A stretch of 64,000 nt of DNA. Origin: Paramagnetospirillum magnetotacticum MS-1. GTDB lineage: Bacteria > Pseudomonadota > Alphaproteobacteria > Rhodospirillales > Magnetospirillaceae. Of this stretch, positions 26,492 through 37,073 are shown piece after piece (position 1 is the first letter of the stretch; the number at the start of each line of letters is the position of its first letter). The stretch lies in the NCBI RefSeq assembly GCF_000829825.1, contig NZ_JXSL01000030.1, positions 627,501-691,500 on the forward strand, written 5' to 3'. A model generated the notes under the pieces. It did no database searches. It had not been told where the DNA came from and saw only the letters and a list, made by a program, of their open reading frames with translations. Made by a program: the position numbers and the translations under genes.

Positions 26492-27411
26492 TGAGCGACA
26501 TGCACTCCAGCCCGACAGACCAGCCCCCCGCATCGGCCCATGCCGAGGGCGGTAACGGCGTGGTCATCGTCACCGGCATGTCGGGCGCGGGCAAGACCAT
26601 GGCCTTGAAGGCGCTGGAGGACATGGGCTGGGAGGCGGTGGACAATCTGCCCTTGTCGCTGGTGGCCAGCCTGGTCCGATCGGGCAGCGGCACGTCGCGG
26701 CCCCTGGCCTTAGGCGTGGACATCCGCACCCGCGATTTCGGGGTGGAGCCCGTTCTGGCCGCGCTGGACCGGCTGATGAGCGAAAGCGGCCTGGATGTGC
26801 GGCTGCTGTTCCTCGATTGCGAGGATGATGTTCTGTGTCGCCGCTTCACCGAAACGCGGCGGCGCCATCCCATGGCGGTGGACCGCCCTCTGTTGGACGG
26901 CATCCGTCACGAACGCGCCCTGGTCTCGCCGCTCAAGCGCCGGGCCGATGTGATGATCGACACCACCAACCAGCCGCCCGCCGAATTCAAGCGGCTGCTG
27001 GCCGGGCATTTTGGGCTGGAACGCGATGGCGGGCTGGGCGTGTTCGTCACATCCTTCGCCTATCGCAACGGATTGCCGCGCGAGGCCGATCTGGTCTTCG
27101 ACGCCCGCTTCCTCGCCAATCCCCATTACGTGCCGGAATTGAAGCCCCTGACCGGGCGTGACCCGGCGGTGGCCGAATACGTGGCCGCCGATCCGGCCTT
27201 CGGCCCCTTCGTCGAATCACTGACCCGCTTGCTGGAGCCGCTGCTGCCGCGCTTCGCTGCCGAGGGAAAGAGCTATCTGACCGTTGCCATAGGCTGTACC
27301 GGTGGCCGCCACCGGTCCGTCGCCATCGCCGAATACCTTGCCGGGTGGATGAAACGCCGCGCGGGAAGGGTCGAGCTTCGCCATCGCGAACTCGACGAAG
27401 GGGGTTCTTGA
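26491..27411 (+). CDS. rapZ: RapZ-type nucleotide-binding protein (RNase adapter family)
   Basis: A 306-residue RapZ/YvcJ-family P-loop protein. In E. coli RapZ guides degradation of the small RNA GlmZ; other members bind nucleotides and influence cell-envelope precursor supply. Walker A is VIVTGMSGAGKTMALKALED, and the C-terminal domain has TVAIGCTGGRHRSVAIAEYL with the conserved C-x-G-G-x-H-R-S. A non-conserved N-terminal extension of about 22 residues precedes the P-loop. ATG 26491 overlaps the hprK stop. Its placement between hprK and the PTS genes is the usual alphaproteobacterial arrangement. The exact role here is unknown. Confidence 0.93.
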   Translation: MSDMHSSPTDQPPASAHAEGGNGVVIVTGMSGAGKTMALKALEDMGWEAVDNLPLSLVASLVRSGSGTSRPLALGVDIRTRDFGVEPVLAALDRLMSESGLDVRLLFLDCEDDVLCRRFTETRRRHPMAVDRPLLDGIRHERALVSPLKRRADVMIDTTNQPPAEFKRLLAGHFGLERDGGLGVFVTSFAYRNGLPREADLVFDARFLANPHYVPELKPLTGRDPAVAEYVAADPAFGPFVESLTRLLEPLLPRFAAEGKSYLTVAIGCTGGRHRSVAIAEYLAGWMKRRAGRVELRHRELDEGGS

Positions 27412-27481
27412 TGTCACTGTGCAAGACGCGCGGGATCGGAGCCGGTGGGGCCGGCCTCTTGCCCGTCCAAGGGGAATTGAG

Positions 27482-27889
27482 ATGATCGGACTGGTACTCG
27501 TCACCCACGGCCGGCTCGCCGACGAACTCGTCGCCGCGCTCGAGCATGTGGTCGGGCCGCAACCCAATGTGGGCGCGGTATGCATCGGGCCCGACGACGA
27601 CATGGAACGGCGCCGCAACGACATCTTGTCCAGCGTGGCGCGCTGTGATGACGGCGCGGGCGTGGTGGTGCTGACCGACATGTTCGGCGGGACGCCGTCC
27701 AATCTGGCCATCTCCATCATGGACAAGGCCAAGGTCGAAGTGATCGCTGGCGTCAATCTGCCCATGCTGATCAAGCTGGCCAGCGTGCGCCACTCCGAAG
27801 TCCTGGCCGATGCCGTGGCCAGCGCCCAGGAAGCCGGGCGCAAATATATCAACGTTGCCTCCAAGCTGCTGACCCAGGATCGCAAGTAA
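27482..27889 (+). CDS. PTS EIIA component, mannose/ManX type
   Basis: A 135-residue EIIA of the mannose family. It carries the phosphoryl group from HPr on His9 of LVLVTHGRLADELV. VVVLTDMFGGTPSNLAISIM and EVIAGVNLPMLIKLASVRH are family motifs. There are no EIIB, EIIC or EIID genes nearby, so the phosphoryl chain is probably regulatory rather than transport-linked, as known for other alphaproteobacteria. ATG 27482 is preferred over the earlier in-frame start because GGGGAATTG precedes it. It shares one base with the HPr start. Confidence 0.92.
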   Translation: MIGLVLVTHGRLADELVAALEHVVGPQPNVGAVCIGPDDDMERRRNDILSSVARCDDGAGVVVLTDMFGGTPSNLAISIMDKAKVEVIAGVNLPMLIKLASVRHSEVLADAVASAQEAGRKYINVASKLLTQDRK

Positions 27890-28194
27890 TGCCGGACGTG
27901 ATCGGAACCTCGGGCGAAACCGGCGCGGAACTGGTCCGCACCGCCCTCATTTCCAACCGGCGCGGCCTGCATGCCCGTGCCGCCGCCAAATTCGTCAAAC
28001 TGGCCGCCACCTTCGACGCCCAGATCACCGTCAGCCATCGCGGCACCGAAGTCTCGGGCCTGTCCATCATGGGGCTGATGATGCTGGCTGCGGCGCCGGG
28101 CTGTTCCATCGAACTGAAGGTGACGGGAGCCCAGGCCACCGAGGCCATGGACGCCCTCTTCGACCTCGTCGACCGCAAGTTCGACGAAGACTGA
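27889..28194 (+). CDS. HPr family phosphocarrier protein
   Basis: A 101-residue HPr. The EI-dependent phosphorylation His lies in NRRGLHARAAAKFVKLAATF, and the HprK-target Ser region is EVSGLSIMGLMMLAAAPGCS. A non-conserved extension of about 15 residues precedes the HPr fold. It overlaps the EIIA stop by one base and is followed 10 bases later by EI. Both the His and Ser sites are present, so it can receive both EI and HprK signals. Confidence 0.93.
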   Translation: MPDVIGTSGETGAELVRTALISNRRGLHARAAAKFVKLAATFDAQITVSHRGTEVSGLSIMGLMMLAAAPGCSIELKVTGAQATEAMDALFDLVDRKFDED

Positions 28195-28204
28195 AGCGGC
28201 GGTC

Positions 28205-30001
28205 ATGACGACGCGCGGCGGCAGTAAGATTGTCGGACGGAGCAAGGCGGTACCTCACACCGGTCCAGAACTGGTGCGTGACGGCCTTGGCGTATCGCGC
28301 GGCATCGCCATCGGGACCGTCTATCTGCACGATGCCGGGACCATCACCGTTCCCGAACTGCGCATCCCCGCCGCCCGCCTCGACGCTGAATGCGCCCGCT
28401 TCAACGAAGCCGCCGCCAATGCCGGTCATCAGGTGGAGCAGTTGCAAGACAAAGCCGGGCGCCTGGGCGGCTCGGCGGGCGAGGAACTGGGTTATCTTCT
28501 CGACGCCTACCGCCAGATGCTGCACGGCTCGCGCCTGGTGCGCGGCGTGGAAGCCCGCATCCGCAATGACCGCATCAATGCCGAGGCCGCCGTCCAGCAG
28601 GAGATCAACGAAATCGTCCGAGGCTTCGAGGCCATGGACGATTCCTATCTTGCCGCCCGCGTGGCCGATATCAAGGATATCGGGCGGCGACTGCTGCGCG
28701 CCCTGACCAACACCGCCTATCGCCCCTTCACCGCCCTGCCCAAGAATGCGGTCATCGTCGCCGAGGAGATGACCCCGGCCGATACCGCCCTGCTCGACCC
28801 CGCCCTGGTGGCGGGACTGGCCACCGTGGTGGGCGGCAGTGAAGGTCACACCGCCATCATGGCGCGCTCGCTCGGTCTGCCTTCGGTGCTGGGCATGGCC
28901 GAACTGCTGGTGGGCGTAAAGGGCGGCGAGCAGATCATCGTCGACGGCACCAGCGGACTGGTGGTGATCAATCCCCGGCCCGAGACTCTGGCCTTCTATC
29001 GCAAGGAACGCGCCGCCTTCCTCAAGGCCCGGCGGATTCTGGGCCGCCTCAAGGACGTGCCCGCCGTGACGCGGGACGCCGCGCGCATCACACTTCAGGC
29101 CAATATGGAACTGCCGGGCGAAGTGGGCGCGGTGCTGGAATCGGGGGCCGAGGGCATCGGCCTGCTGCGCAGCGAATTCCTCTATATGAACCGCGACGAC
29201 GTGCCGAGCGAGGACGAGCAGTATCTCATCCTCAAGGACGTGGTCGAGCGCATGGGAGGCCGTCCCGTCACGGTGCGCACCTTTGATGCCGGGGGCGACA
29301 AGCTGGCTCCGGCATTGGGATGCACCATCGGCCCCAATCCGTCCCTGGGCCTGCGCGCCATCCGCTTGGGCCTGGCCCGCCAGGATCTTCTAGAGGCGCA
29401 GCTGGCCGCCATACTGCGCGCCTCCGCCCATGGCCCGGTACGCATCCTGATCCCCATGATCGCCACGGTGGGCGAGTTGCGCGCCACCCGCGAGGTGATG
29501 AACCGGGTGATCCGCCGCCTGCGCAAATCCGGTGTGGCCCTGCCCGATCCCCTGCCCAAACTAGGCGCCATGATCGAGATCCCCGGCGCGGCGCTGTCGG
29601 CGGATTCCATCGCCTGGCACGCGGATTTCTTCGCCATCGGCACCAATGATCTGGTGCAGTACACCCTGGCCATCGACCGCTCCGACGAGGCGGTGGCCCA
29701 TCTGTACAATCCGCTACACCCGGCGGTGCTGCGCCTGATCCAGTTCACCGCCCAGGCCGCCCACCGGGCCAATATTCCGGTCAGCGTCTGCGGCGAGATG
29801 GCGGGAGACCCCCGCTATGCTCCCTTGCTGCTGGGCCTCGGCCTGCGCGATCTGTCCATGACCACCTCCAATCTGCCGGTGGTGAAAAGCCGTATCCGCG
29901 CCCTCGAATTGGCCGCCGCCGAGGGGCTGGCCCGCACCATCATGGAACAGACGGATTCCGGCAGGATCGGGCAGTTGCTGGACGCTTTCCTGGCCCGTTA
30001 A
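28205..30001 (+). CDS. Phosphoenolpyruvate-protein phosphotransferase (EI)
   Basis: A 598-residue EI that transfers phosphate from PEP to HPr. The phosphohistidine lies in VVGGSEGHTAIMARSLGLPS. The PEP-binding barrel has EGIGLLRSEFLYMNRDDVPS, TVRTFDAGGDKLAPALG, and the catalytic Cys region VSVCGEMAGDPRYAPLLLGL. The first 30 or so residues are a non-conserved extension, and there is no GAF domain, unlike the usual EI-Ntr (PtsP). It is the last gene of the hprK-rapZ-EIIA-HPr-EI unit; a short hairpin with five T residues follows. Confidence 0.94.
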   Translation: MTTRGGSKIVGRSKAVPHTGPELVRDGLGVSRGIAIGTVYLHDAGTITVPELRIPAARLDAECARFNEAAANAGHQVEQLQDKAGRLGGSAGEELGYLLDAYRQMLHGSRLVRGVEARIRNDRINAEAAVQQEINEIVRGFEAMDDSYLAARVADIKDIGRRLLRALTNTAYRPFTALPKNAVIVAEEMTPADTALLDPALVAGLATVVGGSEGHTAIMARSLGLPSVLGMAELLVGVKGGEQIIVDGTSGLVVINPRPETLAFYRKERAAFLKARRILGRLKDVPAVTRDAARITLQANMELPGEVGAVLESGAEGIGLLRSEFLYMNRDDVPSEDEQYLILKDVVERMGGRPVTVRTFDAGGDKLAPALGCTIGPNPSLGLRAIRLGLARQDLLEAQLAAILRASAHGPVRILIPMIATVGELRATREVMNRVIRRLRKSGVALPDPLPKLGAMIEIPGAALSADSIAWHADFFAIGTNDLVQYTLAIDRSDEAVAHLYNPLHPAVLRLIQFTAQAAHRANIPVSVCGEMAGDPRYAPLLLGLGLRDLSMTTSNLPVVKSRIRALELAAAEGLARTIMEQTDSGRIGQLLDAFLAR

Positions 30002-30016
30002 GTCGATAAACGGGGC

Positions 30017-30034
30017 GAGCGCCGCGCTCTTTTT
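30017..30034 (+). terminator. Short intrinsic terminator after EI
   Basis: GAGCG-CCG-CGCTC followed by five T residues, 15 bases after the EI stop. The stem is only 5 bp, so this is a moderate candidate. Confidence 0.5.
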
Positions 30035-30084
30035 CGACAGAGGGCCCGCCAAAGCGAGTCCGGCCAAACGAATCCCATGCCCAC

Positions 30085-30100
30085 ATAAAGATATCTTTAT
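30085..30100. promoter_or_regulatory. Perfect 16-bp palindrome upstream of ahcY, candidate operator
   Basis: ATAAAGATATCTTTAT is a perfect AT-rich palindrome in otherwise GC-rich DNA, 72 bases before the ahcY start. A possible promoter lies downstream: TTGCGT at 30107-30112, a 17-base spacer and TACACA at 30130-30135. I infer a binding site for a dimeric regulator of methyl-cycle genes, perhaps an ArsR-type SahR. No regulator gene is nearby. Confidence 0.55.
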
Positions 30101-30171
30101 ATCCTGTTGCGTTTTGCGGCGAGGGCTGGTACACAGGCGGCAACTGGAACACTCCTGTCCGAGGAACCATC

Positions 30172-31572
<1,401 letters not shown>

Positions 31573-31593
31573 ACTGCTCGTCCGAGCTGATGG

Positions 31594-31625
31594 AACCCCC
31601 TTCCGGCGACGGGAGGGGGTTTTTT
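31594..31625 (+). terminator. Intrinsic terminator of ahcY
   Basis: An 11-bp stem (AACCCCCTTCC with GGGAGGGGGTT, one wobble) around GGCGAC followed by six T residues, 21 bases after the ahcY stop. Confidence 0.9.
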
Positions 31626-31643
31626 CTTGGGAGAGAGCCGACC

Positions 31644-32288
31644 ATGTGCATCTGTGGCAAGACCGGACCCAACCGCCGCCGTCTGTTGACCGGCATGGCC
31701 GCCCTGGCCGCCTTCGGGGCCATGCGTCCGGCCGCGGCCATGACACCACCCAGCTCCTTGCACCGGGTGAGCGGCGCCGTGACGGTCAACGGCAAACCGG
31801 CCGGTGTGGGAACGCCCATCGCCAATGGCGACATGGTGACCGCAGGCGCCGAGGCCGAGGCGGTGTTCACCCTGGGCGACGACGGGTTCCTGCTGCGCGC
31901 CCAAGGCGCCGTCAGCATCACCGACCGCCAGGGGGAGCGTCAGGTGGATCTGGAAAGCGGCCGCCTGCTCTCGGTCTTCGGGCCTAAGGTCATCACCCTT
32001 CGCACGCCCCACGCCAATGTGGGCATCCGCGGCACCGCCGCCTATCTGGAGGCCCATTCGGCTTCGACCAATATCTGTGTGTGCTACGGCCATGCGGTAA
32101 TGGTGCCCAAAGCCGCGCCCGACAGGGCCGAGGAGGTCCGGACCCGCCACCATGACGCGCCCCGCCAGTTCTTCCCCGCCGGTCACGATCCGGTGATGGA
32201 GCCCTATAAGGTGATCAACCACACCGACGAGGAACTGGTCATGCTGGAGGCTCTGCTGGGCCGGGTTCCGCCGTTCATGGCCAAGTAA
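31644..32288 (+). CDS. Tat-exported FecR-domain-like protein
   Basis: A 214-residue exported protein. The N-terminus has NRRRLLTGMAALAAFGAMRP, a twin-arginine-type signal preceded by the unusual MCICGK. The mature part is beta-rich and FecR-like (HRVSGAVTVNGKPAGVGTPI, then GDMVTAGAEAEAVFTLGDDG). TPHANVGIRGTAAYLEAHS is the characteristic block. A C-x-C in TNICVCYGHAV and a second conserved-looking region FFPAGHDPVMEPYKVINHTD follow. No FecI sigma factor or TonB receptor is present, so it is unlikely to be a classical FecR. ATG 31644 follows GGGAGAGAG. The function is unknown. Confidence 0.72.
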   Translation: MCICGKTGPNRRRLLTGMAALAAFGAMRPAAAMTPPSSLHRVSGAVTVNGKPAGVGTPIANGDMVTAGAEAEAVFTLGDDGFLLRAQGAVSITDRQGERQVDLESGRLLSVFGPKVITLRTPHANVGIRGTAAYLEAHSASTNICVCYGHAVMVPKAAPDRAEEVRTRHHDAPRQFFPAGHDPVMEPYKVINHTDEELVMLEALLGRVPPFMAK

Positions 32289-32289
32289 T

Positions 32290-33185
32290 TCACTTCCGGT
32301 TGACCAGCCAGATTCCCGCCGCCACCAGGGCCATGGCGCCGCTTAAGCCCCAGGTGATGCGCTCACCCAGCAGCACGGCCCCGAACATCATGCCGAACAG
32401 CGGGGTAAGGAAGGAGAAGGCCGACAGCCTTGTGGCGGGATAGCGCGAGATCAGCCAGAACCACGTCAGATAGGAGGCGAAGGCGACGATGACGATCTGC
32501 CCGGCCAGCGAAGCCCAAACCAGGGCGGAGGGCTGGCCGATGATGCCTTGCTCCCCCAGCAGCAGCGACGCCACCGGCAAGGCCACGGCCGAGACGCCCA
32601 GCTGATAGAACAGGGTCTTGGCGGGACGGATGGCGGCAAGGCGCGAGCTGCGCACCAGCACGGTGGTGCCGCCCCACAGCCCCGCCGCCGCCAGCAGCAT
32701 GGCGTCGCCGATCATCTGGCGGTGATCGGGCAGGGACAGATTGTCGCCGAAGGCCAGCAGAATACCGCCAAAGGCACAGGCCAGCCCCAAACTCTGGACA
32801 CGGCTCAGGCGTTCGGACGGCACCAGCCAGTGCACGCCTAAGGCCACCACGAAAGGGGCGGTGTAAAGAAAGACCACGGCCCGCGAGGCGGGCGTGTATT
32901 CCAGCCCCCAATAGATCAGGGCGAACTCGGCGCTGAACATGGCGCCCGCCGCCAGTCCCGCCTTCAGGGATCGATCGGCATCGAACAGCCGCACCCCCCG
33001 GAACCGGCACCAGATCATCAGCAAGAGTGTCGAGCCGCCCGACCGCAAGCCCGCCTGCAAGACCGGCGAGATTCCGGCATTGGCCAGCTTGGCCGCCACC
33101 TGATTGAGCCCCCACAGGGCGCACAAACCGACCATCAGAGTCATGGCCAGGGCATCGAGATGAGAGTGGCGTTGAGGAGGGGAGA

Positions 33186-33189
<4 letters not shown>
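32290..33189 (-). CDS. EamA/DMT-family transporter
   Basis: A 299-residue drug/metabolite-type transporter with ten predicted membrane helices in two EamA repeats. Recognisable text includes VGLCALWGLNQVAAKLANAG, GLEYTPASRAVVFLYTAPF and, in the second repeat, PLFGMMFGAVLLGERITWGL. It starts at GTG 33189, overlapping the yejF stop by four bases, and is the last gene of the yejABEF operon on this strand. The substrate is unknown; the context suggests metabolites related to the peptide importer, as inference. Confidence 0.9.
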
Positions 33190-34786
<1,597 letters not shown>

Positions 34787-34790
<4 letters not shown>

Positions 34791-35809
34791 GTTGTTTTCC
34801 TGGGATCAAAGGCATCGCGCACCGCTTCACCGACAAAGACCAGCAGCGACAGCAAAGTCGCCACCACCACGAAGCCGGTCAGGCCCAGCCAGGGGGCCTG
34901 CAGGTTCTCCTTGCCCTGGCGCAGCAGATCGCCCAGCGAGGCCGAGCCGGGCGGCAGGCCAAGGCCGAGGAAGTCGAGAGCGGTCAGCGACACGATGGAG
35001 GAATTCAGGATGAACGGCATGAAGGTCACGGTGGCCACCATGGCGTTGGGCAGGATATGGCGGGCCATGATGCGCCTGTCGCTCATGCCGAGCGTGCGCG
35101 CCGCGCGTACATAGTCGAAATTACGGGCGCGCAGAAACTCGGCCCGGACCACGCCCACCAGATTGGTCCAGGAAAACAAGACAAGGACCAGCAACAGGGT
35201 CCAGAAGCCCGGCTTGATGATCGACGCGATGATGATCAGGATCAGCAATTCCGGCAACCCGCCCCAGATTTCCAGGAAGCGCTGGAAGACCAGATCCACC
35301 TTGCCGCCGAAATAACCCTGCACCGCGCCGGCGGCCACGCCGACCACTGTGGACACCAGGGTCAGGGCCAGCCCGAAGCAGATGGACAGCCGCAGGCCGT
35401 AGATCAGGCGGGCCAGCACATCGCGGCCCTGATCATCGGTGCCCAGCCAGTTCCGGGGCGAGGGCGGCGAGGGATGCTTCATCAACGGGTCGTAATTGAT
35501 GGCGCGGTAGTCATAGGGAATGGGCGGCCAAAGCGCCCAGCCCTTCTCATTGATCTTTTCCACCAGATAGGCATCGCGGTAATCGGCATAGGTCTTGAAA
35601 TCTCCCCCGAAGGTCACTTCCGGGTAGTCCTTGACCATGGGGAAGTATGTCGCGCCGTCATAGCGCACCATGATGGGCCGGTCGTTGGCCACCAGTTCGG
35701 CCACCAGGGTGATTGCGAACAGGATCAGGAACAGCCACAGGCTCCAGAACCCCCGCCGGTTGCGGCAAAAGGCATCGATACGGCGGCGGTCCAGGGGCGT
35801 CAGGCGCAT
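34787..35809 (-). CDS. yejE: Peptide ABC transporter permease (YejE)
   Basis: A 340-residue inner membrane permease. ATG 35809 gives the family start MRLTPLDRRRIDAFCRNRRG; an upstream in-frame extension would be encoded by a palindromic repeat and is not credible. The usual helices and periplasmic segment are present, with NWLGTDDQGRDVLARLIYGL at the permease core entrance and the EAA loop near VRAARTLGMSDRRIMARHIL. It pairs with YejB to form the channel. The repeat at 35831-35910 separates it from yejB. Confidence 0.95.
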
Positions 35810-35830
35810 GAACGGTGTCCTGGCAGTTGA

Positions 35831-35910
35831 ACCACGAAGGCACGAAGGCGCGAAGGGGACTCGAAGATTATTCTTCTTCCCTTGTCTTCGTGCCTTCGCG
35901 CCTTCGTGGT
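35831..35910. repeat. Palindromic interspersed repeat between yejB and yejE
   Basis: Two 25-base arms (left 35831-35855, starting ACCACGAAGGCACGAAGG; right 35886-35910, ending CGCGCCTTCGTGGT) are inverted with two mismatches around a 30-base centre. Tandem CACGAAGG-type units of this kind occur as interspersed palindromes in many bacteria. It sits in the 160-base gap inside an otherwise tightly overlapping operon. Confidence 0.8.
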
Positions 35911-35969
35911 GAATTCCACCGTCCGAACAGGCCGCCACGCGGGAGAGGGGCTGTGTCGCTGCATTCTCC

Positions 35970-37073
35970 TCATCCCCCCCTCCCCTCGAAATCGATGCGG
36001 GGATCGACCCAGTGATAGGTGAGGTCGCTGACCAGATTGAGCACCAGGCCCAGCAGCGAGAAGGCGTAAAGCGTGCCGAACATCACCGGATAGTCGCGGT
36101 TGCTCACCGCCTCGAAGCCCAACAGGCCGATACCGTCCAGCGAGAAGATGATCTCCACCAGCACCGAGCCGGTGAAGAGAATCCCCACCAGGGCGCGGGG
36201 AAAGCCCGCCACGATCAGCAGCATGGCATTCCTGAAGATGTGGCCGTAAAGGATGCGGCTCTCGCTCAAACCCTTGGCGCGCGCGGTGACCACATACTGC
36301 TTGTTGATCTCCTCCAGGAAGGAGTTCTTGGTCAGCATGGTGAGGCCCGCGAATCCTCCAACCACCAATGCTGTTACGGGCAGCGTCAGATGCCAGAAGT
36401 AATCCAGGGCGCGCGCCGCGAAGGAGGCGCCTTCCATACCGGGCGAGGTCAGGCCGCGCAGAGGGAACCACGCGAAATACTGGCCGCCAGCGAAGAGGAC
36501 GATCAGGGCGATGGCGAACAAAAAGCCGGGCACGGCATAGCCGATGATCACCGCCCAGGACGACACCACGTCCAGGCGCGACCCGTCGCGCGTCGCCTTC
36601 ATGATGCCAAGCGGAATGGAGACCAGATAGATGATCAGCGTGCTCCATAGCCCCAGTGAGATGGAGGTGGGCATCTTCTCGATGACGAGACCCACCACCG
36701 ATGTGTCGCGGTAAAAGCTTTTGCCGAAATCGAAGCGGGCATACTGGGTCATCATCAACCAGAAGCGTTCATGGGCCGGGCGATCAAAGCCGAACTGCTT
36801 CTCGATTTCCTTGATGAAGTCGGGCGGCAGGCCTTGGGCCCCGCGATAGGCCCCCTGATTGCCCTGGCCGGGCGGCGGCTTGATCTGGGCGGTTTCTCCC
36901 GAGCCCGAGCCCGAGACGCGGGCGGCGGCATCCACCGCCGTTCCCTGCAGCCGGGAGATCATCAGTTCCACTGGCCCGCCAGGAGCGAACTGCACCACGG
37001 AGAAATTGATCACCATGATGCCGAACAGAGTCAGCGGGATCAGCAGCAGACGGCGCAGCGTGTAGGCGATCAT
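35970..37073 (-). CDS. yejB: Peptide ABC transporter permease (YejB)
   Basis: A 367-residue inner membrane permease. ATG 37073 gives the family start MIAYTLRRLLLIPLTLFGIM and overlaps the yejA stop by four bases. Visible landmarks are VINFSVVQFAPGGPVELMIS, a long periplasmic segment with a Gly/Ser-rich stretch near residue 55, and YVVTARAKGLSESRILYGHI, the EAA-type loop that contacts the ATPase. IIFSLDGIGLLGFEAVSNRD is typical of the family. It works with YejE, YejF and YejA. Confidence 0.95.
   Translation of the reverse strand: MIAYTLRRLLLIPLTLFGIMVINFSVVQFAPGGPVELMISRLQGTAVDAAARVSGSGSGETAQIKPPPGQGNQGAYRGAQGLPPDFIKEIEKQFGFDRPAHERFWLMMTQYARFDFGKSFYRDTSVVGLVIEKMPTSISLGLWSTLIIYLVSIPLGIMKATRDGSRLDVVSSWAVIIGYAVPGFLFAIALIVLFAGGQYFAWFPLRGLTSPGMEGASFAARALDYFWHLTLPVTALVVGGFAGLTMLTKNSFLEEINKQYVVTARAKGLSESRILYGHIFRNAMLLIVAGFPRALVGILFTGSVLVEIIFSLDGIGLLGFEAVSNRDYPVMFGTLYAFSLLGLVLNLVSDLTYHWVDPRIDFEGRGG

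Noticed and set aside
30101-30171. SAH riboswitch before ahcY
   Set aside because: I could not match the known conserved core in this leader; a protein operator at 30085-30100 fits better.
35810-35938. N-terminal extension of YejE
   Set aside because: The extension would be encoded by the palindromic repeat. The family start is at ATG 35809.
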